A DNA stretch of 64,000 nucleotides. Origin: Rattus norvegicus (taxonomy: Eukaryota > Chordata > Mammalia > Rodentia > Muridae). Shown piece after piece: positions 23,290 through 33,813 of the stretch; the stretch's first letter is position 1; each line of letters opens with the position of its first letter. The position numbers and the translations under genes were made by a program. The stretch is taken from positions 162,362,976 to 162,426,975 of the forward strand of contig NC_086021.1 in assembly GCF_036323735.1 (NCBI RefSeq). Reading direction: 5' to 3'. The notes under the pieces are model-generated. The model ran no database searches and was not told the origin of the DNA. It saw only the letters and a list, made by a program, of their open reading frames with translations.

Positions 23290-24008
23290 TCAGTCTTTTT
23301 GAGATAGGGTCTCCTATTTCAGGCTGGCCTTGACCCTAAACCCTAAACTTTGTATCTTCCTGGCTTTGCTTCCCGAGGGCTGATACCTCTCGGTAACATG
23401 GTAGTGTTACCATGCCTACCTGGGATTTTGGGGGTGGGTGGGAACATTCTTTTGTTGCTGTTTTGCTTTGCTTTTTTGCTGAGACAGGTTCCTTTGAGTA
23501 GCCCTAGATATCCTGGAACTCCTTGGAGATCTTCCTGCCTCTGTCTCCCAAGTGCTGGGATTAAAGACATGAGCCGCCACCGATGCATGCACTTAACCAG
23601 CTGAGCTGTAAACGCAACCCAAGTTTTCTAAGTTTCTTGTTTTTCTCAATGGTCTGGTTCCTAGTGACCCACCTACTACCTGCCCAGAGACTCATTCGCC
23701 TTATAGTGAGGTTGGCCTTGAACTTTTGATCCTCCTGCCTCACCCTCCTGAACACTAGATTACCACGGGCCTTCCAGCTGGACTTCCTCCTTTCCTCTCC
23801 TCTTCCATTAAGGATCAGACTTAGTGCCTCGTGAGGGCAATTGGAAAATGAGCTACAGTCCAGTCTTTAATAAAACTATCTTAGTTTTTTTCTTTATTTT
23901 TTATTTTTGACTGGGACCATACTATGTAGCCCAGGCTGGCCTGAGATTTATAGCGATCTTATTCTTCAGCCTTTCAAAGGCTGAAATTACAGGCATGAAC
24001 TGCCATCA
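23290..24008 (-). mobile_element. Cluster of four B1-type SINEs, minus strand
   Basis: Reverse B1 copies or fragments at about 23295-23425, 23478-23595, 23655-23765 and 23893-24005. Each is recognised by GGTCTC/GGTTC, AGGCTGGCCTTGA or GGAACTCC, and GGGATTAAAGACATGAG or ATTACAGGCATGAA. The second is best preserved; the others are partial. Confidence 0.85.
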
Positions 24009-24021
24009 TTAATACCATTGT

Positions 24022-24200
24022 TCTTTTTTTTTTCTTTTAATTTAATTATTAAGTACACTGTCGCTGTCTTCAGACATCAGAAGAGGGCATCGGATCCCGT
24101 TACAGATGGTTGTGAGCCACCATGTGGTTGCTGATATTTGAACTCAGGACCTCTGGAAGAACAATCAGTGCTCTGAACTGCTGAGCTGTCTCTCCAGCCC
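24022..24200 (-). mobile_element. B2 SINE, minus strand
   Basis: AAGTACACTGTCGCTGTCTT … GTTACAGATGGTTGTGAGCC … TGTCTCTCCAGCCC. Confidence 0.95.
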
Positions 24201-24224
24201 TAATATTCTTTCTTAAATTGCACA

Positions 24225-24312
24225 TACTAACAGTTGAGAGGCAGTACTCTGACAGATGCTTGTCTGGTTGCATGAGGCCCTTGATCTGATCCTCAGTACC
24301 ACTAAGTAAACA
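24225..24312 (+). mobile_element. Old ID-type fragment
   Basis: GAGAGGCAGTACTCTGACAG … GAGGCCCTTGATCTGATCCT. Confidence 0.5.
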
Positions 24313-24394
24313 AATACCTCGCCACCGCCCATTAGTCGTAAATGGTCTTTCTGTTCTATTCATCTGTCTTTATCTGTCTTACTGCTCTAAGACA

Positions 24395-24690
24395 TCTGTT
24401 AAGATACTGGAGAGATGGTTCAATGGCCCTATTCTTACAGAGGACACAGGTATGGTTCTCAGCACCCAGATGGTGGTTCACAATCACCTCTAAATCCAAT
24501 TCTAATCCTCCTTCTTGCTTCCTCATGCACTGGACACACACGATACAAACATCCACACAAGCACTTACATACACACAGAAAATAATATTTTTTTCTTTTT
24601 TTCGGAGCTGGGGACCGAACCCAGGGCCTTGCGCACTGAGCTAAATCCCCAACCCCAGAAAATAATATTTAAAAAGAGATCTATTAATCT
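24395..24690 (+). mobile_element. B3-type SINE interrupted by an ID element
   Basis: ATACTGGAGAGATGGTTCAA … CAGCACCCAGATGGTGGTTC … CATGCACTGGACACACACGA. The A-rich end is split at 24591 by the ID copy and resumes at 24656. Confidence 0.8.
24591..24655 (-). mobile_element. ID SINE with internal hairpin deletion, minus strand
   Basis: Inserted in the tail of a B3-type SINE and flanked by CAGAAAATAATATTT (24576-24590, 24656-24670). About 20 bases covering the central hairpin are absent (the reverse complement reads CTCAGTGCGCAAGG). Confidence 0.95.
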
Positions 24691-25117
24691 GATGAGGCCA
24701 GCACACATCTCAACCCCCATAAACTCTGTGTGCAGCACAGTCGGGAATAAATGTGAAGACGCCCGGGTACAACACCAGCGTGAAGAAAGGAGGGAAGAAT
24801 CTTCTGAAGAGAGGGCAGAGGCTCCTGAAAGGCATCTCTTCTCTGACCTGGAGAGAAGTCTGAGGTGAGTGGTGTCTCCATTTCCACAACTCTGGGTAGA
24901 ACAGGCAGAGGGGTGGCTCAGTTCACTCATTTATTCTTCCTAGTAGCCAGTTCATCGAGCGGCAACCTCCAAGCCAACTTGGGCTCTCTGCTGAAGTCTA
25001 GGGGCGGCAGTCCAGCCAGTGAGGAAGCCTGACTTGGGGAGACATGTGCTCCCCACAGCCATGACCACAGGTCACTTACTCTTCCATTATTCTCCTTTCC
25101 AAGAGTGCCTTGTCTTT

Positions 25118-25282
25118 TTTTTAATGTGTGTGAGCATTTTGCCTTCGTGTATGTATGTGCGAATCCCTTACAACTGGAGTTATGGGTGGTTGTGAGCCAC
25201 TGAGTGGTTGCTGAGAACTGAACCCAGGTCCTCTACAAGAACAGCAAGTGTTCTAAAACAGAGCCTTCTCTCCAACTCCCAG
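25118..25282 (-). mobile_element. B3-type SINE, minus strand
   Basis: TACAACTGGAGTTATGGGTG … CTGAGAACTGAACCCAGGTC … CCTTCTCTCCAACTCCC. Confidence 0.8.
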
Positions 25283-25289
25283 CTGCCTT

Positions 25290-25450
25290 GATTTAAAATG
25301 CCATCAGGTGGTCATGCCACACTCCTACTCTGAAACCTTCTATAGATAGCCCCCATCTCCTGTTCTGTTCAAGGCCTTGTGCAGCCCTTGGCCTAATCTT
25401 CAGGTCATTTCTGGGAACTCTGTGGTGACAGAGTCACCATCTTCTGTCCC
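25290..25450. mobile_element. Possible L2 3'-end fragment
   Basis: CTCTGAAACCTTCTATAGAT … CAAGGCCTTGTGCAGCCCTT loosely follows the ancient L2 3' end. Weak. Confidence 0.3.
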
Positions 25451-26267
25451 TCTTCATCCATGATCAACCAACCCTCCATGCCTCTGTACTTGTGTGTTTT
25501 CAAGTACGTGCTCCTACCACAAATATGTGGAGAGCCCCTAGCCTGTGCAGGTGCCATGGCCAGTTCAGTTACCATGGGGGGAGGGGATGCAGAGAGGTCT
25601 CTCTGGGGACCTGCAGGCGAGCAGGAAGGGAGAAGGGCAGATGACCATGTGGCTTTTTTATCTGACGCTGTTCATAGGAGGTGTGTCCTATCTGAGCGTG
25701 ACAGTCAAGGGGCTGCAGGGAAGGAAGTAGCATGGCCAGGAGGCCTCTGCTGAGGTGACATGTAAGCTGAGCTGACAGATACACAGGGTGGGAGGGGTTG
25801 CTAGGTGGGAGATGCAGACAGTCAACAAACCCTGCCCACTGGCCCCAAGCCTAGCCCCTGCTGAACTCACAGGAGTGCCAAGGTGACTGACAGCCCGTCG
25901 GGAGGCAGGCTCCTGTCAGTGTTGTCATCAGATGTGGAACTGACAGTTTTCTGCCTTGTGCCTCTTCCCTCCTATCGGACTGACGGCAAGCTCAGGGACT
26001 AAGGTGACAGCAGAGTCCTCACCTCATGTCACACAGCAGGGCCTACCAGGGCTTGTTCAGGCACCATGGCCCTCACTCCAGCAGAGCTTGGCTTGTTGCT
26101 GAACGCAGGACCCATGCTGGGATTCTGACTGAGTGCGTGGAGCTCTTCCCCAGGCTTCTTCTCCCTCCTCTCATAGTTTCATGGGAGAAGCTCCATCATG
26201 AGGTCAAGAATGCCCTCCCTACACAGCCCTTCCACTTCAGGGAGTTGTATGGACAGATGGCCCTAGC

Positions 26268-26408
26268 CAGGAATGGTGCCGAGCCTTCCCTCGAAGTGCT
26301 CAGGAGGTGAGAAGTAAATTCTTGAGTTCAAGGTCAGCTGCTCAACATAGTGGGTTCAAGGCTAGCCGGGGATACACAGTGAGAACCTGTCCCTAAAACA
26401 AAACAAAA
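26268..26408 (+). mobile_element. B1 SINE, diverged
   Basis: AGGAATGGTGCCGAGCC … TGAGTTCAAGGTCAGCTGC … GGGATACACAGTGAGAACC. Confidence 0.75.
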
Positions 26409-28560
26409 TCAATACTCCCTTAGAGTACTCCTAGCAGGGCCATTCGTAGTAGTCCCCCTCAGAAAGCTGCCAGGCTTCTGTCACCACAGACAGGAAGGAG
26501 GATGACAGGAGCCTAGTGAAAGGTACAATGTCTGATGGTGTACAGGGTTACGTTCACAAGCCTGTGAGCTGGAGCACGTGCTTCAGTTGCCTGTAACAGG
26601 CAAACCCAATCTGTCTATTAAAAGTCAGGCTCGTGGTCTCCTTTGCTTGCCACAGTGACTGGGAGGATCTTTGTGGTATAGACAGTGTTATTCCTTGGTC
26701 CAGATATTGCTTAGAAGAGGTGGGAAGTGTGTAAAACTACAAGTTGCTTACTCTATACTCACTTGCATATGGGTTGTTATGGGCAATGAGCATCCACTGA
26801 ACACTTGAGAAGGCAACAAGCCAAGCCAGCTGCCATGTTGTAGCGTCCTGAGCACCTGAGAACCAACTCCTGCCACTCTCAGCTCCCACTCACACCAGAG
26901 TAATGACGTAAATACCACACGCACAGGAAGGCTGGAGACTTTGGGAGACTAGACGACCGAAGTCATCCAGCAGGGAAGAAGCTGGTTGGTGGACAGAGGC
27001 CGTGGGGTGAAAATAGTCACAGAGCTGGAAGCAAGGGGCGTTCTGGGGTTCAGACCAAGGTTTGGGTCTCTAGGATGCATGGCATGCCCTACTAAAGTTG
27101 GACTCCTGAGCCAGAAAGCCTGTGGGAAGCTGAGTGCAGACTAGTGGCAATGATGAGTAAGTTTCCAGTCACTGATGACAGTCACAGTCCAACAAAACGA
27201 AGCCCCCGCTGTGTGGCCCACAGTAGATCAGCAGACCTGTGCCTTGTCTGGTGAAACCGAGGGAACCTGGAGGGGCACTGGAGCCTTGATGACCTCAAGC
27301 TGACCCTACCCTGATGACTTTTCCTTTCTCTGCTTCTCCCCTGCCTCAGGAAACAACAGTGTCAGGAAGCAGGAATGTCCTTTCGCTGATGTCATTTCAT
27401 GCAGGTTACTTAGTGTTCGGAAATGGAGCCTCAGTTTCCTGCACTAAGCAACTGACTTCTGCTGCTGCTGCTTCCTCCTTGCCTCTAGTTGCCCCATTTC
27501 CTTTCCCTCTTCTCTCCTGCCCCAACAGAACCATCTTACCATCCAAAGGCAATACCAAGTTCACATGAAGGCACCGAGGCCACGCACGGCAGGTCCTACT
27601 GCAGAATATAGCTTACCTCAGACCTATACATTCCTCCCCAGGTATACAGGATAAAAAGTAGGAGTTCTCTCTCTTGCAGCCTCCCTTCTGCTTATCTAGA
27701 GTGTGTCCTAAAGGGCAGCACATGACTTGACAGACTTCTGGGGATGCTTCTGTTTTGCTGAAGTAGCCTTGCACCACCCGCCTCTCACCTTGGATGGATA
27801 GGACGGTCAAAGCCTACGGAAGAGTTGAACAGCACAATCCAGATACACACATGGACTGCAGACCTTACAGCAGGACTTGCATCCCCCTCACTTCAGGGAT
27901 GAAAGAACCTCACACTTTGCTACACAGGCTGTTAAAATTTCTGACCAAGATACCTGGATACAAGGCTCCTGTCTGGGGTCCAATGTCCCTTCTCTACAGA
28001 GTGTGGACTCCTATGAGATAGTATTCAGGGTCAGGCACCTCGGGCTTATCTTGTAGAGTGCGGTTGGGGAGACAAGTGTACAGTTCCTTGACTTGTAGAC
28101 ACAGTAGGAAGGACAACAGCAAGCCCAGTCAGCAAGGTTCTAGCCCCAGACAAGACTGTGACAGCCACAGCCACTGTGTTCAGCACCTGCATTTAAGTGC
28201 CTTAACAGGAAGGCCTTATCCTCAGTGTCCTTTTAAATGACCTCAGGCTGGTGAGGTCTGTGGGGTTGATCTCTTGTGCTCTTGGGGTGGGGGTAGGGAG
28301 TTCTGGTGACTGCATCCTTATGGCTCTCCAGGTCCTGTTATTAGGGAACAGCCAGGAGTGTGGGGAAAATGGTGGTGATGAGGGTTGGTGGTGGGCTCTG
28401 GGCCTCCCTTAGACTTGACGCTCCTATCTGACGCCAGCCAGCAACGCCCTGGACCCCTATACCTTTTCCCTTGTAAAAGGGACTCCACAGTAAAAACTAG
28501 GCTCTGCTAAGTGCTGGGACCCAGCCCAGTCCTGCGGTTGGTATTAGAAGAGGGAACCTG

Positions 28561-28658
28561 GGGGTTGGGGATTTAGCTCAGTGGTAGAACGCTTGCCTAG
28601 GAAGCGCAAGGCCCTGGGTTCGGTCCCCAGCTCCAAAAAAAAAGAACCAAAAAAAAAA
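28561..28658 (+). mobile_element. ID SINE
   Basis: Full-length body with small changes (GTAGAACGC, CTAGGAAGC). The tail contains AAAGAACC. Flanked by AGAAGAGGGAACCTG at 28546-28560 and 28659-28673. Confidence 0.97.
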
Positions 28659-28799
28659 AGAAGAGGGAACCTGTAGCACAGAAGGGAAAACAAGGCGGCC
28701 ATGCTCAGAACTGGGGCCACCAGTTCACTCTCACTTGCTTTCATATCTGGTCAGGTCCTGCTCTGCTCTGGCGGCAGCATGTGGCACACAGTAAACTTT

Positions 28800-28990
28800 G
28801 CACTCAGTTGGCAAGCCCTGTGAGGAGTTACCTCTGCAGGCTGCTCTTCCCTCCCTCCATCCTACCCTCACCCCACAGTCCTGCCCCAGGGCCTTTGTAC
28901 CCGCTGTCTCTGCAGGAAAGCCCAGAGGGCTGACTGGTTCCCATCAGTCAGGACTTGGCTCGCCTCCTCAGAGTTTTCTTTCTCAGAAGC
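28800..28990. mobile_element. L2 3'-end fragment
   Basis: CCCCAGGGCCTTTGTACCCG followed by CTGTCTCTGCAGGAAAGCCC and later CCTCCTCAGAG resembles the L2 'cagggcctttgcacatgctg' motif region. Confidence 0.5.
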
Positions 28991-29273
28991 ATGCAGTCTT
29001 ATCCACTGAACTCACCCCAAACACCCCTCCCTTTCCTGTTTCTTTGGTTGTTTGCTTTTAGTTTTATTTATTTTTTCTTGTTTTATCATCTCCAAAACCT
29101 GTGCATATGTGCACCCATGATGTACAGGTTCTCTATTCTATGCCCTTATTGCCAGAGCAGAGCTCCTGGTGTCAGCAGTTCCCGCATTTATTACAACAAA
29201 TGACTTCTGAGTTAATGAAGGAAGAGATATCCTCAGAAGCACATACAACAGCAGCAGAGTCTCTGCTGTGGGG

Positions 29274-29925
29274 TGGTGGTGGTGGTGAATGTAGTGTGTG
29301 TGTGTATGTTGTGTGTTGTGTGTGTATGTGTGTGTGTGGTGTGTGTGTGGTATGTTTGTTTGTGTGTGTGGTGTGTTTGTGTGTGTGTGATGGGTGTTTG
29401 TGTGTGTGTGTGTTTGTGTGTGTGTGTGATGGGTGTGTGTGTATGTGTGTGTGATGAATGTGTGTATGTGAGTGATGGGTGTGTCTGGTGTGTTTGTGTG
29501 TGTGTGGTGTGGTGTGTGTGGTGTGTGTGTGTGTGATGGGTGTGTATGTGTGTGGGGTGTGTGTGTGGTGTGTGTGTGTGTGTGTGATGGGTGTGTGGTA
29601 TGTTTGTGTGTGTGTGTGTGGTGTGATGGATGTGTGTATGTGTGTGATGGGTGTGTGTGGTGTGTATATGTGTGGTGTGTGTGTGTGTGATGAATGTGTG
29701 TATGTGTGTGATGGGTGTGTCTGGTGTGTGTGGCATGTGTGTGTGTGGTGTGGTGTGTGTGGTGTGTGTGTGTATGTGTGTATGATGGGTGTGTATGTGT
29801 GTGGGGTGTGTGGTGTGTGTGTGTGTGTGTGTGTGATGGGTGTGTGTGTGGTGTGTGGTGTGTGTGTGGTGTGTGATGGGTGTGTGTGTGTGTGTGTGGT
29901 GTGTGGTGTGTGTGTGGTGTGTGAT

Positions 29926-29961
<36 letters not shown>
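29274..29961. repeat. 0.69-kb GT-rich interrupted array
   Basis: TG steps are broken by GTGGTGTG, GATGGGTGTG, GATGAATGTG and GTTTGTG variants. The units are reused irregularly, with a local 40-48 bp period near 29835-29940 marked by GATGGG. In Nol4l pre-mRNA it is AC-rich, complementary to the 60-kb array. Confidence 0.95.
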
Positions 29962-29964
<3 letters not shown>

Positions 29965-30712
29965 AGGGCTTTTTCTCTCCATCTGAATGGGGGCGGCAGA
30001 GCTACCAGCCTGCCAAGGGTCTACACTGGTTCCTCTTCATTAAACAAAGCAGCCAGCACAAATCCAACCTCAAAAGAGAGTGAGCCTGTTAATGAGGTAA
30101 ACACAGTTACAACCAGGAAAAAGCTTGGCTGTGGCTTCTCCAGGTCCACACAGGGCCATTATCTCTAATTGATCTCCAGACATCAGCTGCTGAGGCGGCT
30201 GAAACCCTCCTGCATCCTCCAGGTCTGGTTACAAAGCCCTAGGCTGCCACTCACGGCATGGAGACAGCCTTGTGAGTTCCTCTCTGCTGGGGTGACAAGT
30301 CCGCCTGGAAAGGACCTGCTGCCTCCCAAGACTGTGAGAGCTACAGTCGCTGCGTTTAGGTTCCTTAACAGGAAAGTCTTGCCTTCAAGAAAAGTTGACA
30401 AAAGCCCTGATGCTCCAAATAGCTTACTAGCCATGGAAGGAAAGATACCCCAAAAACTGGGGTGAAGAGTTTACCCCCACCAGGACAAGGGCACAAACAC
30501 AGTGTGCAATAAAGTAAATCTCAGGCCCAAGGCACAAGGTCACAAATTCCCATTGGGTCTCGGTGGTAGGTCACAAGGTCGACTTTCAGTTCAGTGACCA
30601 TCTGGACCATTTGAGCTGCTCCTTCCTGGCCCAGCCCAGGAAAGACGCCTCCTTTCCTGCTGGGGTACTTTTGTCCTTAGGGACAGAGCTGGGCTGAACT
30701 GCCAGGTTGCCT

Positions 30713-30855
30713 TACAGGCCAGCTCACAGCAGAGCTCTGGGATGACAGAGCTTCCCTTCCTTTATGGGGCCCAGCTAGCAGCTCCTGGCCTCCTTCCTGG
30801 CTTCCTCACAGACAGATGAGCCATGCACAAGCTAGGCCTACACTCAGGATTGCTG
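30713..30855 (+). repeat. Duplicated segment, copy A
   Basis: From TACAGGCCAGCTCACAG to CTCAGGATTGCTG. The core from CCTTTATGGGGCCCAG onward matches 31640-31742 with only a few differences over about 95 bp. Copy A carries about 30 extra bases after CTCACAG. Confidence 0.9.
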
Positions 30856-31325
30856 TTCATGGCCTACACAGCCATGGTGCCTGCATTAGCAAATTATAGG
30901 CACTGCAGACGTTTTTCCTGGTTAATGACATTAAAAGGGCCTCCTTGGAATGCTCATAGCCTGGATAGAGACAGGGACTTGAGAAGCTGCCAGAGACAGC
31001 AGCCCTTTTGGGCCCAGGATGACCAGCCCATAGAAGAAAAGGGATGTGGCTATTTTCTATCTCTTTCCCACATAGATTCAGGGACACTGCAGGGAGAAGG
31101 GGCTGGGCCCCAGGGACCCAAGCTGTCCCAGTAAAAGCTCACTCGTTCTCTTAGTGTGCTTGGAAGTCACAACAGGTTTTTAAAGCACACATGTAGATAT
31201 TCCATAGTATATTAATCAGGAAAATGATAACACTCAGCCAAACATATTCAACAGTGAGCCTCCCACCCTTTCCTCTGCCTTGCCCTGAGAAGCCACTTCC
31301 TCTTGAGGTCAAGAATGCCAATAGT

Positions 31326-31520
31326 GGGGCTGGAAGGACCGCTCAGTGGGTAAGAGTGTTTTCTGTTTCTACAGAGGACCTAAACTCAGTTCCCAGCACG
31401 TAACTGCTCACAGCCATCTGTGACTCCAGCTCTGTGGGATCCAGTACCCTCTTCTGGTGTGAAGGCACCGCACATGCATGGTGCATATCACACACACAAA
31501 CTACACAGACCGTTTAAAAC
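31326..31520 (+). mobile_element. B3-type SINE
   Basis: GGGGCTGGAAGGACCGCTCA … TTCCCAGCACGTAACTGC … CATGCATGGTGCATATCACA. It lies between the two copies of the 0.1-kb duplication. Confidence 0.85.
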
Positions 31521-31626
31521 ACAAAACGCCAGCTGTGCCAAGCCCACCTCAGGATGGCGAGCACTGGCCTGGCTGTCTGCAGCCCCCAAACCCCAGCAGG
31601 TTGTTAGGCGAGCCTGACTATTCACC

Positions 31627-31742
31627 TACAGGTCAGTTCACAGCCTTTATGGGGCCCAGCTGGCAGCTCCTGGCCTCCTTCCTGGCTTCCTCACAGACAC
31701 AGATGAGCCATGCACAAGCTAGGCCCACACTCAGGATTGCTG
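31627..31742 (+). repeat. Duplicated segment, copy B
   Basis: Direct repeat of 30713-30855, about 0.9 kb downstream. It differs by CTAGCAG/CTGGCAG, ACAGATG/ACACAGATG and GCCTACAC/GCCCACAC, and lacks the 30-base segment. A B3-type SINE lies between the copies. Confidence 0.9.
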
Positions 31743-31829
31743 GCCAAGCAGATCGCTTAGTTGTCATGTGATCAAGTCAGGTGGGCCTCCAACCAACAAG
31801 GAGAAGATACATTAAAAAAGTAAATTCTC

Positions 31830-31930
31830 GGGGTTGGGGATTTAGCTCAGTGGTAGAGCGCTTGCCTAGCAAGCGCAAGGCCCTGGGTTCGATCCCCAGC
31901 TCCGAAAAAAAGAAAATAAAAAAAAAAAAA
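31830..31930 (+). mobile_element. ID SINE, near-consensus
   Basis: The body matches the ID consensus with an intact A box (TTAGCTCAGTGGTAGAGCG), hairpin and B box (GGTTCGATCCC), then an A-rich tail. Flanked by AAGTAAATTCTC copies. It could be a young copy. Confidence 0.97.
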
Positions 31931-32151
31931 AAAGTAAATTCTCTCCCCACAAAATCACTTTTTTAAAATTTAGTAAAACTTTGAAAAGGAAAGTAAACAA
32001 GAGGGCACTGAATCCTGTGAGAATTAAAGCCTTATTACTTAACGTAGTATAGAGAAGGAAGAGGCAAAGGCCAGTGGACTGAACACAAGATCTGACTGGA
32101 CACAAGTCTGGTAATGTATAATGATGATATTCTTAAGGCTGTGGGGAAAAT

Positions 32152-32215
32152 AGACTCCTCCTTTTCTTCTTTTTCCTCCTCCTCATTGTTGTCATCATCA
32201 TCATTATCATTTTGT
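32152..32215. repeat. TTC/TCC then (ATC)n tract
   Basis: A CT-rich stretch passes into CATCATCATCATTATCATT. Confidence 0.8.
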
Positions 32216-32295
32216 GTACTGGGAATGGAAGCAAGGGCCTCATACGTGCTAAGCAAATGTTCTATAACTGAGCTAAGCCCTCAGCCCCTAAATAG
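32205..32295 (-). mobile_element. ID/B4-type fragment, minus strand
   Basis: GTGTACTGGGAATGGAAGCA … AACTGAGCTAAGCCCTCAGC. Confidence 0.7.
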
Positions 32296-32399
32296 GTTGT
32301 TTAAATCAAGATGCTGAGACAAAAGGGTTAAATGGGGTTTATATATTAAAATATATTAGGGTAAGCTCTAAATAGATAAAGAGCTAATATTAAAAAGTG

Positions 32400-32592
32400 A
32401 ACAAGGGCCTGTGAGATAACATGGTGGGTAAGGCATCTGTCACCAAGTCTGATAACCTGGGTTCAATCTCAGAACCCACGGTAGAAGGAAAAAACTGACA
32501 GGTCCCAAAAGCTGTCACATGACCTCCACACACACTGTTGCATAAATATACCTATACACATATGCACACATATAATAAATAAAAAATTGTAA
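32400..32592 (+). mobile_element. B3/B4-type SINE
   Basis: GGGCCTGTGAGATAACATGG … TGATAACCTGGGTTCAATCT … TGACCTCCACACACAC, with an AATAAATAAAAA end. Confidence 0.7.
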
Positions 32593-33264
32593 GTGAAAAT
32601 TAAAACATGTTTTTCTCTGTCCACCTAGGGGGTCTACAAGAGAGGACACTCCAACAAGTAAGCACACTTAATTCCTCAAATTTATTTTTAGTATGACTCT
32701 CCAAGAAGAGGAAGCAGGCTTCCTGGGAAAAATGGCAGGTTCTGGAGCTGGAGCAGGAAAGATGAGATGAGTTGGTGTGTTGCAGTCCCAGGTAGTCATA
32801 ACAAACCAAAAATCAAGCCAGAGAAACCAAAGGAAGCAGACCAAATGGGAACACATGGAAAGGGTGCAGGGCCAACAGGAAGTGTTCCCAGTGGCCCCCA
32901 CAGAAAAGAACTAGACTAACAAAATGGAGGAACACTGTGCACAGAGTGAAACGTAAGCAGCTTGTTGGCCATTCAGAGAGAGACAAGGAAAGGATAGAAA
33001 AGCACACTACATGGGAAGCCATGGCTGGTGCAGCCCCTTCATTGTCCCTCCTCAAGAAGACAGGGCAACCCTGGGCAAGAGACCCGGTAGATGCTGCTTC
33101 AGCCAGGTGCGGTGGAGGCCAACATAACATAAATCATGCTGACAGTCAGACTGTCTATGATGAACACACTGTGTCCTGTTCTTCCTTGGAAAGACCATAA
33201 ACATTAGCGCTTGTATTGAGAAAGACATCAGAGAAAACCCAAACTCCCACAAAGCACATGACCC

Positions 33265-33312
33265 GCACTCATCACATGATCAGCACTCATCACATGACCA
33301 GCACTCATACAA
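33265..33312. repeat. 18-bp tandem repeat containing TCACATGA
   Basis: Units 33265-33282 and 33283-33300 (GCACTCATCACATGAYCA) differ by one base; a third, partial unit starts at 33301. TCACATGA (an E-box/M-box core) is at 33272-33279 and 33290-33297. Confidence 0.85.
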
Positions 33313-33694
33313 CGGTCAAGGTCGTCACAACCCAGGAAAATCCGGAATAGTGCCACAGCCCAGGGGAGCCCTAAGACACAGGGCAGCATGGTGTAATAAT
33401 GTATCTGGGATGGAAGCAGCTGGTGAGGGCTCAGGGAATCCTCAAATAACCACTGACTTCAGGTAACAGTGTATCAACGTCTGCTCCTGAGTCATGGCCA
33501 CTGTAACATGTTGCTAACATGTTGCAGTTGAGACTGCTAGCCTGGGGGAGGGGAATGTGGGAATCCTCCTCAGTGTTTCTGTAAATCTGAAACTCTTCTC
33601 AAATGCAATCTATCATAAGAATGGAAACCTGGAAGTACTCAAAGGAAACACTGGGCTGTGTGGTCCACTGTTTTGAGACCCAAATGTAAAGAGA

Positions 33695-33813
33695 AGGTGG
33701 GGAGAAAGGGGAAGGAAGGGGGAAGGAGGGAAGGAGGGAAGGAAGGAAGGAAGGAAGGAAGGAAGGAAGGAAGGAAGGAAGGAAAATGGAAGGAAAAAAG
33801 AAAGAAGAAAGTG
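33695..33813. repeat. (GGAA)n purine repeat
   Basis: GGGAAGGA units sharpen into about twelve perfect GGAA units, then degenerate into GAAAGAA. Confidence 0.95.

Noticed and set aside
23334..23347. Two copies of CCCTAAA (plant-type telomere repeat)
   Set aside because: Only two units inside a diverged B1; chance.
25460..25753. 97-codon frame starting MINQPSMPLYLCVF
   Set aside because: Considered as a possible exon or pseudogene. No family match, and the region reads as single-copy intron possibly containing an old L2/MIR piece.
29233..30168. Open frames of 229-249 codons (Val/Cys or His/Thr)
   Set aside because: Same cause: the GT-rich array. Not coding.
33695..33813. GGAA microsatellite as an ETS-responsive enhancer
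   Set aside because: GGAA arrays can be bound by ETS fusion proteins in human tumours, but nothing here supports a normal role.
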